Shown: piece after piece, positions 52,532-61,698 of the stretch
Position numbering within the stretch: position 1 is the stretch's first letter
Layout of the letters: every line of letters begins with the position of its first letter
DNA from: Bacteroides timonensis
GTDB lineage: Bacteria > Bacteroidota > Bacteroidia > Bacteroidales > Bacteroidaceae
Assembly (NCBI RefSeq): GCF_000513195.1
Contig: NZ_CBVI010000097.1
Coordinates: 53,624-117,623 of the forward strand
Length of the DNA: 64,000 nt
Direction: 5' to 3'
Notes under the pieces: model-generated
Database searches by the model: none
What the model was told of the DNA's origin: nothing
Seen by the model: only the letters and a program-made list of their open reading frames with translations
Made by a program: the position numbers and the translations under genes

Positions 52532-53341
52532 TTATGCTCTGTTTATCAATTCTCTCATAATTTCTGTCATCTTCGGCTGGGCGGCATCGGCAGCTTTCTG
52601 CACTTCTTCGTGTGTCACCTCTACGATCTTACCTTCCACACCAAGGTCGGTAATTACCGAAATACCGAATACCTTGATACCGCAATGATTGGCAACAATC
52701 ACTTCCGGCACTGTAGACATACCCACTGCATCGGCACCGAGGATATGGAATAATTTATATTCGGACGGTGTCTCAAATGTCGGACCTTGTGTACCGATAT
52801 ATACACCATGCTGTACTTTGATACCCCTTTCCGCTGCAATTGCATTAGCCTTACGAATTAACTCTTTATCATACGCTTCACTCATATCCGGGAAACGCGG
52901 GCCATATGGAATATTCTTGCCACGCAACGGGTGCTCCGGGAAGTAATTGATGTGATCTGTGATAATCATCAGGTCGCCGATTTTAAAATCTGGATTTGTA
53001 CCACCGCTGGCATTCGAAACAAATAGGGTTTTGATACCCAGTTCGCGCATTACACGTACCGGAAACGTTACCTCCTTCATTGAGTAACCTTCATAATAAT
53101 GGAAACGTCCCTGCATTGCCATGATATCCTTGTTTCCCAATTTTCCGAATATCAGTTTTCCGCTATGTCCTTCTACCGTCGATACGGGAAAGTTCGGAAT
53201 TTCCTCATATTTTATTTCGTACTTCTCGGTGATTTCGGTGGCAAGACTGCCTAAACCGGTTCCGAGGATAATTGCTGTCTCAGGTTGTGTGTGCATCCTA
53301 CCTTTCAGGTAAGCTGCTGTTTCTTGAATGAGCTCTAACAT
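52532..53341 (-). CDS. purine nucleoside phosphorylase
   Basis: A 269-residue type I purine nucleoside phosphorylase (inosine/guanosine type). It has LGTGLGSLA, GHSGKLIFG, GRFHYYEGYS, VSNASGGTNP, PTFETPSEY and GMSTVPEVIVA. It cleaves purine nucleosides with phosphate in salvage. The start is the ATG at 53,341; a TTG two codons earlier is unlikely. The gene overlaps the end of lpxK by 44 nt. Confidence 0.92.
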   Translation of the reverse strand: MLELIQETAAYLKGRMHTQPETAIILGTGLGSLATEITEKYEIKYEEIPNFPVSTVEGHSGKLIFGKLGNKDIMAMQGRFHYYEGYSMKEVTFPVRVMRELGIKTLFVSNASGGTNPDFKIGDLMIITDHINYFPEHPLRGKNIPYGPRFPDMSEAYDKELIRKANAIAAERGIKVQHGVYIGTQGPTFETPSEYKLFHILGADAVGMSTVPEVIVANHCGIKVFGISVITDLGVEGKIVEVTHEEVQKAADAAQPKMTEIMRELINRA

Positions 53342-54401
53342 AGCCAATAATATTTTGGTTAAATATATGTTGTTGATTTTGTAAAAATTCTATCTCAATC
53401 GGTAAAATGTACAAATACGGCTTTAACGTTTCGGCGAGTGCCGGATGGTGTTGCAACCTTGTCGCATCCTTTTCCGTGGTGATAATCAGCTTCCTCTTTC
53501 CTTCCAGACGTTCGAAGCGTTCTTTTATAGCTTGCAAATCCTTGCTGCTGAAATCATGATGGTCGTCAAACTGGCATAAGTTTACGTGCGGTGTGTGTAC
53601 TTTTAGCTTTTCCACCAGCGGTGCAGGCGAAGCGATTCCTGTTACCAGTAACACTTGTTCGTCTTTTTCCAGTGATGCGAGAGTCCGACGTTTTTCTCCG
53701 AAGAGCGGTGTTAATGCCCCATATCGGAACGAGGAAAAATAAAGTTGTTGATACGGATACAGCTTTAGTCTTTTCGTGATGATATTGAAATCTATAGGTT
53801 TGATATCTTCCGGGCATTTTGTCACGATCACGATGTGTGCCCTGTTTTTGCCACTTTCCGGTTCGCGTAATCGTCCTGCCGGAAGCAGGGTATCGTCTGA
53901 AAAAAGCCTGTGGAAATCTGTCAGTAGAATGTTCAGCCCGGCTTTCACGTACCGGTGTTGATAAGCGTCATCCAGTAACACTACATCTACTTTGGGGTGG
54001 TCCAATTTCATCAGTTGTTCAATGCCGTGACAGCGGTTCTCATCTACAGCTACCCGGATAGCCGGGAATTTGTTTTTTATCTGATAGGGTTCGTCACCAA
54101 TGCGCTTTACATCCGTTTCTTCCGTAGCAAGTACATACCCCTTGCTTTTTCGTTTATATCCGCGGCTCAGCATGGCAACGTTTGTTCCCGTTTGTTGTAA
54201 CAGCTTGATAAGATACTCCGTGTGTGGTGTTTTGCCTGTCCCACCTACAGCGAGGTTGCCGACGCATACCACAGGTACGTCAAAACTCTTTGACCGGTAA
54301 TATCCCCAATCAAAGAGTTTATTTCTTAGGCGTACCCCCATCCCGTAAATCCACGAGATGGGGTATAGCCAATAGTGTATCTTAACCAGCGGCTCTTCCA
54401 T
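53298..54401 (-). CDS. lpxK: tetraacyldisaccharide 4'-kinase LpxK
   Basis: A 367-residue inner-membrane-associated kinase that adds the 4'-phosphate to lipid A precursor. Motifs: YPISWIYGMGVRLRNKLFDW, VVCVGNLAVGGTGKTPHTEYL (Walker A), SRGYKRKS, GDEPYQI, and DVVLLDDAYQHRYVK. Order and length are typical. The C-terminus overlaps the following gene. It is 12 nt downstream of sppA. Confidence 0.93.
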   Translation of the reverse strand: MEEPLVKIHYWLYPISWIYGMGVRLRNKLFDWGYYRSKSFDVPVVCVGNLAVGGTGKTPHTEYLIKLLQQTGTNVAMLSRGYKRKSKGYVLATEETDVKRIGDEPYQIKNKFPAIRVAVDENRCHGIEQLMKLDHPKVDVVLLDDAYQHRYVKAGLNILLTDFHRLFSDDTLLPAGRLREPESGKNRAHIVIVTKCPEDIKPIDFNIITKRLKLYPYQQLYFSSFRYGALTPLFGEKRRTLASLEKDEQVLLVTGIASPAPLVEKLKVHTPHVNLCQFDDHHDFSSKDLQAIKERFERLEGKRKLIITTEKDATRLQHHPALAETLKPYLYILPIEIEFLQNQQHIFNQNIIGYVRAHSRNSSLPER

Positions 54402-54413
54402 CCACTCCTTTCT

Positions 54414-56183
54414 TTAATTGATGTTCAACTCGAACGGAACGCGTGCCTGAATTTTATCGCAGTTCTCAAAATTATTCAGCCAGTCGAATTGGTTGTAAAG
54501 TTCACCGACTTTGCCTTTCAGTATCCGAGATTGGATATATCCACCGGGTTTCGTATCCGTCAGCATATCGAAGAAACTTTTCTTGCCCGGATAAGACATT
54601 ACTGTGTAGGCATCCAGTCCGGCCTTTCCGATAGCTATTTCCAAAGCCTTGTCCAGTCCACCCAGTTCGTCTACCAAGCCCAGTTCTTTGGCTTTGGTGC
54701 CTGTCCATACACGCCCTTCGGCAATCTTCTTGATTTCATCCGTGGTCATGCCCCGGCCTTCTGCACAACGTTTCACGAACAGTTCATAGCCCTCATTTAC
54801 CATATTCTGCATCAATGCCTTCTCGCCGTCATTCAGCGGACGTCCCATTGCTCCGAAGTCAGCGTATGTGTTGGTCTTTACTACATCGAATGACAGACCG
54901 ATCTTATCCGTCAATCCTTTCACATTGGGGAACATTCCGAAGATACCGATAGATCCTGTCAGTGTAGTCGGATCAGCTACAATACTGTCCGCGTTACAAG
55001 AGATATAGTAACCGCCTGATGCTGCATAGTCACCCATGGAAACAATCACCGGTTTTTCTTTTTTCAGTTCGGTGACAGCATACCATATTTGTTCCGAACC
55101 GAAAGCGCTACCGCCCGGAGAGTTCACACGCAGCACTACAGCTTTCACGTCCTTATCATCTTTCAGTTTGCGCAAGTCGCGGATTACCTTATCAGAATTA
55201 ATTCCATCTTCACTACCTGCATACGAACTTCCGCTGTCAATGGCTCCATATGCGTAGTACACAGCGACAATATTTCCGCTCTTATCTTTCGGAACGTTCT
55301 TCTTCACGTTCACCATGTCTTTTAAGCTTAATATTGGCATACTGTCATCCTTGTCTATTCCCATCATTGTTTTCAGGTAGTTACGTACGTCATTTTTGTA
55401 TACCAGAGTATCTGCCAGACCATATTCCACGCAGTCATTGGCGGGATAGAACATCAGCATTTTGTCGGCAGCCTCGTTCAGTTTTTCTTTGCTTACGCCT
55501 CTTGATTCTGAAATATCACTCAGCATTTGTCCCCAGATACCATCCAGGAATACGGTTACTTGTTCACGATTGGCCGGACTCATTTCTGTAGAAATGAATG
55601 GTTCGACAGCCGATTTGTAAGTACCTACTTTGAATACCTGCATTTCAACGCCAATCTTTGACAATAAATCTTTGTAGAAGGTCGGGGTAGAAGCCAAACC
55701 GTACCAGCCGATTGCGCCTTGCGGATTCAGCAACACTTTATCCGCTACACTTGCCAGATAATACAGACGTTGTGAGTATTGGTCACCGTAAGCTACCACG
55801 AATTTACCGCTGGTTTTGAAGTCAGCCAGCGCTTTGCGTATTTCTTCCAAAGAGGCAAATCCTATGCCCATTGAACCGGCTTGCAGGTAAATCCCCTTAA
55901 TGTTTTCATTTTCCTTGGCTTTCTGTATAGACGAAAGAATGTCATCCAGTCCGTACGTAGTTTCATCTTCGCTCAGGAAGATGTCGAAAGGGTTGTCCTG
56001 GCTCCGTTCTGAGAGCATACCTCTCATGTCGAGCATCATCACAGAGTTTTTGCGCACCTGCGTTTCAGACTCTGACGAGGACAGCATGCTAAACAGTATC
56101 AGGATGCTGACGAAAAACAATACGACGCTTGACACGATAATACCTGTGATGGTGGCTAGCGTAAATTTAAAAAAATCTTTCAT
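54414..56183 (-). CDS. sppA: signal peptide peptidase SppA (67K type)
   Basis: A 589-residue inner-membrane serine protease that degrades cleaved signal peptides. It has an N-terminal membrane helix, then two S49 domains. The catalytic Lys is in GTYKSAVEPF (first half) and the nucleophile Ser is in MGDYAASGGYYIS (second half), the arrangement of tandem-domain SppA. It is first in a leftward cluster with lpxK, the phosphorylase gene and thiL. Confidence 0.92.
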   Translation of the reverse strand: MKDFFKFTLATITGIIVSSVVLFFVSILILFSMLSSSESETQVRKNSVMMLDMRGMLSERSQDNPFDIFLSEDETTYGLDDILSSIQKAKENENIKGIYLQAGSMGIGFASLEEIRKALADFKTSGKFVVAYGDQYSQRLYYLASVADKVLLNPQGAIGWYGLASTPTFYKDLLSKIGVEMQVFKVGTYKSAVEPFISTEMSPANREQVTVFLDGIWGQMLSDISESRGVSKEKLNEAADKMLMFYPANDCVEYGLADTLVYKNDVRNYLKTMMGIDKDDSMPILSLKDMVNVKKNVPKDKSGNIVAVYYAYGAIDSGSSYAGSEDGINSDKVIRDLRKLKDDKDVKAVVLRVNSPGGSAFGSEQIWYAVTELKKEKPVIVSMGDYAASGGYYISCNADSIVADPTTLTGSIGIFGMFPNVKGLTDKIGLSFDVVKTNTYADFGAMGRPLNDGEKALMQNMVNEGYELFVKRCAEGRGMTTDEIKKIAEGRVWTGTKAKELGLVDELGGLDKALEIAIGKAGLDAYTVMSYPGKKSFFDMLTDTKPGGYIQSRILKGKVGELYNQFDWLNNFENCDKIQARVPFELNIN

Positions 56184-56345
56184 TGTAGTTATTGTTTTTT
56201 GTATGCTAACTTATAAAAGCTAACAAAGATAAATAATTGAATTGATATTTGCTCTATCTGTCGCAAGGTTTTTCATTTTGTCACACTATCCAAATAGAAA
56301 ATTCAGGTTTATCTGGAAAATGCATCGTTAAATGATAATTTATCG

Positions 56346-56553
56346 AAACGCGGATTAACGCAAATTTTCGCAAAGAATATTGTAATCGCACAGTGCAGCC
56401 TTATATTTGACTTAAGTTTCGGAAGTAGGCTTTCAGCCTAAGGTTACCCAAGCTGCAAGATAAAAGGCTTTCAGCCTAAGGTTGCCCCGGCATTTCGCAA
56501 TACTTCCGAAACTTGAATATTTAATCTGCGAAAATTTGCGTTAATCTGCGTTT
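56346..56553. repeat. nested inverted-repeat element
   Basis: Outer arms of 27 bp (56,346-56,372 and 56,527-56,553, 26 of 27 matching) enclose inner 14-bp arms (AAGTTTCGGAAGTA at 56,414 and its complement at 56,501). Two direct copies of GGCTTTCAGCCTAAGGTT lie inside (56,428 and 56,466). There is no coding frame. The whole can fold into one long hairpin, like a small MITE or a palindromic intergenic unit. It fills most of the 440-bp gap between sppA and the recombinase gene. Confidence 0.7.
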
Positions 56554-56626
56554 TAATAATAATCCGCTAAACTATCATTTTTGTGCCAACTTATTTTTAA
56601 AGCGTTACTAAAACCATTAATTAATT

Positions 56627-57577
56627 ATGAAACCAAACAGTTTGACCGGCTTCATGAACGAAGTCATTGTATGCTTGGAGCAAGAGGGGCGTTTTGCTAC
56701 TGCCAAAATCTATAAGTATGCCTTACGTGCATTCACGCAATCCGCAGGAGGTGGTGAGATCTTCTGGGGAGGAGTTAACAGACATTCTTTGCGGCATTTC
56801 CAGACTTATATGGAAGATCAGCAAAAGAGTTATAACACTATTTCCACTTATATCCGTGCCTTGCGTGCGGTGTATAATCGGGCCGTAGACCTTGGATTGG
56901 TAGAAGGCCGTTTCCGCCTGTTCGCAAACCTGAAAACGGGCGTTGTTTCGGAGAAGAAACTGGCTGTCACGGCTTCACAAATGCAGAAGCTGGTACATAC
57001 TTCCGATGAACCGCCGCTTTCTGCTAAAGTGTGCCGTGCACAAGATTTTCTCTCGTTGATGGTGCTTCTGCAAGGAATGCCTTACATTGATCTGGCGCAC
57101 CTGCATAAGTGCGATTTGAATGGCACTCTGCTGACCTGTCATCGCCGGAAGACGGGTACGGAACTTTGTGTGAAAGTAGTTCCTGAAGCGATGGAACTGA
57201 TTGAACGCTACCGCAACCGTAAATCAACTTCACCTTATCTTCTGGATATCTTGAGCGGCGCTTGCTCTGCGAAAGAGGCTTTTGAGGAATATCAGGGCAG
57301 CCTGCGCAATCTGAACTTGCAATTATCTAAACTTCCCGCGTTGTGTGGGGTAGAAGGGGTAAAGGTTAGTTCATATACTGCGCGCCATACATGGGCCACG
57401 CTTGCCAAGTACTGTCAGGTACCGGAAGAAGTCATTTCCGAAGGATTGGGACATTCCTCGATGGAAGTTACACGCACATACCTGAAAAGCTTTGGAGGAG
57501 ACGAACTTGAAAAAGCAAATCGGATAATCATTGATTACATAGCTACCGGAAAGAAAAATATCTGGAACAGGGCTTGA
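56627..57577 (+). CDS. tyrosine recombinase adjacent to invertible promoter
   Basis: A 316-residue site-specific recombinase with an N-terminal SAM-like domain and a C-terminal catalytic domain: CHRRKTGTEL (Lys region), YTARHTWAT (Arg253, His254), LGHSS (His276) and the nucleophile region VTRTYLK (Tyr286). The segment that in related Bacteroides recombinases I recall as RGMxxxD reads QGMPYID (Gln149), so the first catalytic Arg may be missing. It ends 7 bp before the left inverted repeat, so it is the likely invertase of that switch. Confidence 0.85.
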   Translation: MKPNSLTGFMNEVIVCLEQEGRFATAKIYKYALRAFTQSAGGGEIFWGGVNRHSLRHFQTYMEDQQKSYNTISTYIRALRAVYNRAVDLGLVEGRFRLFANLKTGVVSEKKLAVTASQMQKLVHTSDEPPLSAKVCRAQDFLSLMVLLQGMPYIDLAHLHKCDLNGTLLTCHRRKTGTELCVKVVPEAMELIERYRNRKSTSPYLLDILSGACSAKEAFEEYQGSLRNLNLQLSKLPALCGVEGVKVSSYTARHTWATLAKYCQVPEEVISEGLGHSSMEVTRTYLKSFGGDELEKANRIIIDYIATGKKNIWNRA

Positions 57578-57584
57578 GAAGTCT

Positions 57585-57904
57585 GTTACTTCGTAAGTAA
57601 CGGAAATGTAATCATGCCGCAAAGATATAAAAAAAATGATAAAAACAAATTATAAAAAATAAATTTGACTATTGTTTAACGAAAAACACGGCTTAAGTAA
57701 CCAAGACAAACAACAAACCGACATATTACTGCCTCTCCGGCTATGAGAATACGCATAAATTCTCCTCTCCACGTTTTACCTTTAACATGGACTTGTGATA
57801 TCTTACGTTATTTTTTTGCGTAATTTACAATTCAAGTGTCCGTCGTATGCCTATAACGCTTTATATTTTTCGTATTTGCGCGCTTCCGTTACTTACGAAG
57901 TAAC
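57585..57904. promoter_or_regulatory. invertible promoter segment with 21-bp inverted repeats
   Basis: A 21-bp inverted repeat is perfect: GTTACTTCGTAAGTAACGGAA at 57,585-57,605 and its complement at 57,884-57,904. Each site contains GTTAC-N7-GTAAC, a motif that I recall from Bacteroides phase-variable promoters. The segment has no gene; with the recombinase and an internal promoter it has all the parts of a DNA-inversion switch. It covers the gap between the recombinase and the fimbrial regulator. Confidence 0.82.
57620..57649 (-). promoter_or_regulatory. promoter inside the invertible segment, pointing left (OFF)
   Basis: On the - strand a TTTG (complement 57,646-57,649) is followed, after 18 nt, by TATCTTTG (complement 57,620-57,627), a full Bacteroides -33/-7 promoter. 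It reads toward the recombinase 3' end, away from the fimbrial genes. Inversion would point it at 57,921. Confidence 0.72.
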
Positions 57905-57920
57905 GGCCAAACAAACAATT

Positions 57921-58295
57921 ATGCTTACACCATTGACACAAACAGCTATTGCCGTACTATACGATATTCATACCGATGGCAATCTTTACCGTACAGCGCA
58001 ACTGTCTATTGCGCCTCAGGAATTAATAGGTATTCTAACCAAGTTAGAATCGGGCGGCTTGATCCGCCGTAAAGAGGTTCCTGTTTCCGGCGTCCTCTCT
58101 TCTTATGAGTTAACCCGTTCCTATATGGATATCTCCCTGCTCGATATACTGGAAGCCCTTGGCGAACATCTGAATTGCAATTCCCCTACCAAAGAAGAGA
58201 TGTACGAACAATACTGTGCCGCCGCTCAGCGTTTGGGAATCGTTAACCAGATGACGCGTCTCTACTTGTCCGAAATCAAATTGATCGACTTATAA
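57921..58295 (+). CDS. small winged-helix-like regulator
   Basis: A 124-residue protein starting MLTPLTQTAIAVLYDIHTDG. It has a helix-turn-helix look (APQELIGILTKLESGGLIRR followed by a beta wing, KEVPVSGVLSSYEL) like Rrf2 or PadR-type regulators, but without the Rrf2 cysteines. The long frame upstream (57,795) crosses the right inverted repeat and is unlikely. It is the first gene after the invertible promoter and overlaps the next start by one base (TAATG). Confidence 0.6.
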   Translation: MLTPLTQTAIAVLYDIHTDGNLYRTAQLSIAPQELIGILTKLESGGLIRRKEVPVSGVLSSYELTRSYMDISLLDILEALGEHLNCNSPTKEEMYEQYCAAAQRLGIVNQMTRLYLSEIKLIDL

Positions 58296-59620
58296 TGAAA
58301 AGGCGCTTGCTCGTATTATTCAGTAGCCTGTGCTATATGCTGCCGCTCATTCACTCTATCGGTGTGTGGGGCGGAGAAGCTGTATCGCATGCCGCGGACA
58401 GCATTTGCCTGCACCCCTTGCTGTTATATTTCCGTTTCGACCGTTCCTTGGTAGAATATGACTATATGGACAACCCGCGCACATTGCATGAATTCCACGC
58501 CTTGTTCTCCGATAGTCTTTCCGCTTCCTGTATTGACACGATCACCATTACATCCTATGCGTCGCCCGAAGGTGCCGCCCGTTACAATTCCCGGCTGGCC
58601 CATCGCCGTGCCGTTGCCGTGAAAGGCTATCTTCTTTGGAAATATCCGCATCTGGACCAATACCGTATCGTTGTCCGTCCGCAGGGAGAAGACTGGACGG
58701 GACTCCGGCAACTGGTAGAGGCTGATACTTCCGTTCCCGACCGTGAGGATGTGCTGCAAATACTTGAAGAGATTCCCGATACCGAGCGTTGCAAGATACT
58801 GTTGCGCCGGTTAAACTGCGGGTATGCTTATACATATATTAATAAGAATTTGTTGCCGAAGCTGCGCAATGCGGCAGTGTGCATGATGAAAATGAAAGAC
58901 AGGGCTGCGCAGCGTATGTGGGCGAGTCGTGATTCGCTCCTGCGGGTGGATGAAAGTTCGCAGCTTGCGGGCTGTGGTGGCGAAGAGTCTTTCGCCCGCG
59001 TACACAGTCCGTCGGCGTCTTCGTTGGCGTCTCCGTTTGTTCCCGGTGCTTTCCGCCGTGTGCGTCCTTTGGTTTCCCTGAAGACGAATCTGCTCTCCTG
59101 GGCAGGCCTTGCTTCGGATGGAAAAGTCACCTCTTTCCGTCCTAACATTGCCCTGGAACTGTTCTTTGCCCGTCGTTGGTCTCTTTCCGCTTCCGGCGAA
59201 TATGCTTGTTGGCGGGGTGGGACAGACCGTAAGTTCTGGGGCATCTCCGGCTATAGCCTCGAACCCCGTCTGTGGCTTCTGGGAGATGGAACCTATCGCT
59301 TCCTCTATGTGGGCGCATACGGCCGGTTGGGCGATTTCGACTATCAGCCGCATCCGGACGGCGATGCCGGGCGTATGGGGGCCAGTGCCACCGGCACCTG
59401 TTGGAGTGCGGGGCTTTCCCTGGGGCTGCACCTTCGCCTTTCCCGTCATTGGGGCTTGGAGGCGGGGCTTCGCGGCGGTTATCGCAATGCTTCCGGCAAA
59501 GCCTACGACAACGAGCCGCCCCATGCTTATTATCACCATGATCTCTCTTCCGGGCGTTGGGGCGTCACGGGATTGGATTTTAGTGTGACATACCGATGGT
59601 GGAACAAAACAAGAAGATGA
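58295..59620 (+). CDS. OmpA-like/DUF3575 outer-membrane protein
   Basis: A 441-residue exported protein. The N-terminal half has an OmpA-like stretch (ITSYASPEGAARYNSRLAHR) with an R-x2-AVxxYL-type helix. The C-terminal half is a beta-barrel-like DUF3575 domain (SLKTNLLSWAGLASDG, FFARRWSLSASGEYACW, YRFLYVGAYGRLGDFDY). Such proteins precede fimbrial lipoproteins in Bacteroides clusters. Its stop overlaps the next start (ATGA). Confidence 0.78.
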   Translation: MKRRLLVLFSSLCYMLPLIHSIGVWGGEAVSHAADSICLHPLLLYFRFDRSLVEYDYMDNPRTLHEFHALFSDSLSASCIDTITITSYASPEGAARYNSRLAHRRAVAVKGYLLWKYPHLDQYRIVVRPQGEDWTGLRQLVEADTSVPDREDVLQILEEIPDTERCKILLRRLNCGYAYTYINKNLLPKLRNAAVCMMKMKDRAAQRMWASRDSLLRVDESSQLAGCGGEESFARVHSPSASSLASPFVPGAFRRVRPLVSLKTNLLSWAGLASDGKVTSFRPNIALELFFARRWSLSASGEYACWRGGTDRKFWGISGYSLEPRLWLLGDGTYRFLYVGAYGRLGDFDYQPHPDGDAGRMGASATGTCWSAGLSLGLHLRLSRHWGLEAGLRGGYRNASGKAYDNEPPHAYYHHDLSSGRWGVTGLDFSVTYRWWNKTRR

Positions 59621-60552
59621 TGAACAGAAAAATGCGACATATCATATATGGCATAGGCTTGTTCCTGCTCCTGCCGGCGGCTTCCTGTACCGAACGTACC
59701 CTCGAAGTCCGTCCCGATCCCGTACCTATACGTCTGTATGCAGGTATCCGTACCCGTGCGTTGGTCGATGCTTTCGAGGCTACCCCTGTCAATATCGCTT
59801 GCGGCCTCTCTTCCGGAGGCTATGCCGAGAGGTGGGATGGCGTGGCCACTGCCGGTGAAATCCGTCTCGTACCGGAACGTTACTATCCCGACGATGGTTC
59901 CCGGCTCTATCTGCGCGGTTACTATCCTCCCGCCCCCTTTGCTGCGGATGGTACGCTGACCTATACTTTGACGGGTGATGAAGACCTGTTGCTCAGTGAC
60001 GAGCAAAGCGCTTCCCTTTCCTCGCCCTTTACCGATGGAGGTGCCGGACGGTTGATGTACAGTCATCTGCTGGTGAAATTGAATTTTATGATTCAGATGG
60101 AAGATGGCAACACCTCTTCCTTGCGTGTCCGCGCCTTGACGCTCAACGGGCTTGCCAGCCGGGTCACACTTGCGCTGAGCACCGGTGCTTTGAGCTATGG
60201 TTCATCCACCACTTCGGTTGTGATCTATTCGGCTCCCGACGGTTCCGAAGGACTCCCGTTCGTAGATGATATGCTGCAATTCCCCGGTTACGTGCTGGTG
60301 CAGCCCCGTGCCGATTTCACTTTGGACATGGTGCTGTCTATAGACAATGACCGTTCGCACGACCTTGTTTACGAAGCCCTTCCCATCATTTTTGAGGGCG
60401 GAACGGGTGAGGGCGGAACGGCCTATACCGTGCATGTGAAATCGCCTGTGCCCACTTTTCCCGATCCTTTGCCTGTCCGGGTGATTGCCAGCGTTGTTCC
60501 TTGGCATGTCGGAGACTCAGGTAGCGGGAACATCCCCGGCTGGGAGAGGTGA
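59617..60552 (+). CDS. fimbrillin-family lipoprotein (Mfa2/FimB-like anchor candidate)
   Basis: About 311 residues from the ATG at 59,617, fixed by the ATGA overlap with the previous stop. Lipoprotein signal LLLPAASCTER. The body has repeated beta strands (LYLRGYYPPAPFAADGTLTY and GRLMYSHLLVKLNFMIQM) of the fimbrillin fold and ends with VIASVVPWHVGDSGSGNI, the family's C-terminal Trp strand. As the first fimbrillin of the operon it may be the anchor or assembly subunit. Confidence 0.75.
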   Translation: MMNRKMRHIIYGIGLFLLLPAASCTERTLEVRPDPVPIRLYAGIRTRALVDAFEATPVNIACGLSSGGYAERWDGVATAGEIRLVPERYYPDDGSRLYLRGYYPPAPFAADGTLTYTLTGDEDLLLSDEQSASLSSPFTDGGAGRLMYSHLLVKLNFMIQMEDGNTSSLRVRALTLNGLASRVTLALSTGALSYGSSTTSVVIYSAPDGSEGLPFVDDMLQFPGYVLVQPRADFTLDMVLSIDNDRSHDLVYEALPIIFEGGTGEGGTAYTVHVKSPVPTFPDPLPVRVIASVVPWHVGDSGSGNIPGWER

Positions 60553-60631
60553 AAATCGTATTGCCGGAACTCAAGAACTTAAGAACTCAAGAACTTAAAA
60601 TAATTATTAATCATTTAATTAAAATGTGAAT

Positions 60632-61678
60632 ATGAAAACAAAAATGAACGTAGCGTTACTGAGCCTGCTGATAGCGGCGGGATGCAGTGAAAGTGATCAG
60701 GTCAATCTACCGGATGCTCCGGTAAATGCAGTAGCTATTAATCTGGGACAGCAAGTGAACGCTGTGACGCGGGCAGTGGCTGCGGAAGGCGTCAATGTAA
60801 GTGCTACGTTGCTGATGTGCGACGGCAATAGCTCAGGTGTAGAAACTGCCGATTGGAGCACATTCTCTAAAGTAGAGAAGAATGTTATTGATCTCAGCAA
60901 TCAGTTGACGAGCCGTGCCAACATTTCTGCCGCCTCGTTTATGGTGACCACCACTCCGGCCAGTGAGATTTCATTGAACCAGCTGCTTTATTATTCATTA
61001 AACACGAGTGTCTATTCTTTCATCGCCGCCGTATCTCCGGCAGGTAGAGTGCCGAATGACGCCGCTGTTGTAGAATTCAGCCAGAGGGATGGTACGCAGG
61101 ATGTGATGTGGGCTCCAACCATAGCTGTAGGTAAAGGCGATGATGAAGCCAATGCTGACGGAAGCGCAAGACACAACCTGGCGTTTGTTCACAAAACCAC
61201 CCAGCTTAACTTCAGCATCGGCCTGAACCGCGTAAACGGTGGTGGCGAGTGGCAGGGTAAAAGGATCGCTTTGAAGAGCATTGCCGTGCAGCAGGCTTCC
61301 GTGCCCCAATCTGTAAGTGTGGCTACGGGTGCCGTCACCTGGACCACTCCGGTAACTCTTGCAGTTCCCGGCATTTCAGAAGCCGCTATTCCTGCAACGC
61401 CTGCCGAAGTGGGCGAGCCGTTCATGATTAACCCCTATACGGAAGTTGTGCTGGATGTAGCGATTGCTGTGGATGGCGCCGAGAAGTTATTCAAGAATGT
61501 CCGTGTCACCACCGGACAGGCAGGCGCTGCTGTTGATCTGGAACGTAAAGAAGGTGAGTCGCACAAGATCACGCTTACCATTCAGGAACCCGCCAATGCC
61601 GGCGATGCTGTGACCATCAAGACCACTGCAACCGTGACGCCTTGGACCCAGGGTGCTTCCGGCAGTGCTGATCTGTAA
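60632..61678 (+). CDS. fimbrillin-family lipoprotein
   Basis: A 348-residue lipoprotein from the ATG at 60,632; GTG at 60,626 is two codons earlier. Signal LSLLIAAGCSES. The two-domain fimbrillin pattern is visible: HNLAFVHKTTQLNFSIGL near the middle and a C-terminal TATVTPWTQGASGSADL strand. The donor strand and anchoring details cannot be seen. It is likely a shaft or minor fimbrial subunit, expressed with its neighbours. Confidence 0.75.
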   Translation: MKTKMNVALLSLLIAAGCSESDQVNLPDAPVNAVAINLGQQVNAVTRAVAAEGVNVSATLLMCDGNSSGVETADWSTFSKVEKNVIDLSNQLTSRANISAASFMVTTTPASEISLNQLLYYSLNTSVYSFIAAVSPAGRVPNDAAVVEFSQRDGTQDVMWAPTIAVGKGDDEANADGSARHNLAFVHKTTQLNFSIGLNRVNGGGEWQGKRIALKSIAVQQASVPQSVSVATGAVTWTTPVTLAVPGISEAAIPATPAEVGEPFMINPYTEVVLDVAIAVDGAEKLFKNVRVTTGQAGAAVDLERKEGESHKITLTIQEPANAGDAVTIKTTATVTPWTQGASGSADL

Positions 61679-61698
61679 AAACATTTAATTAATTATTG

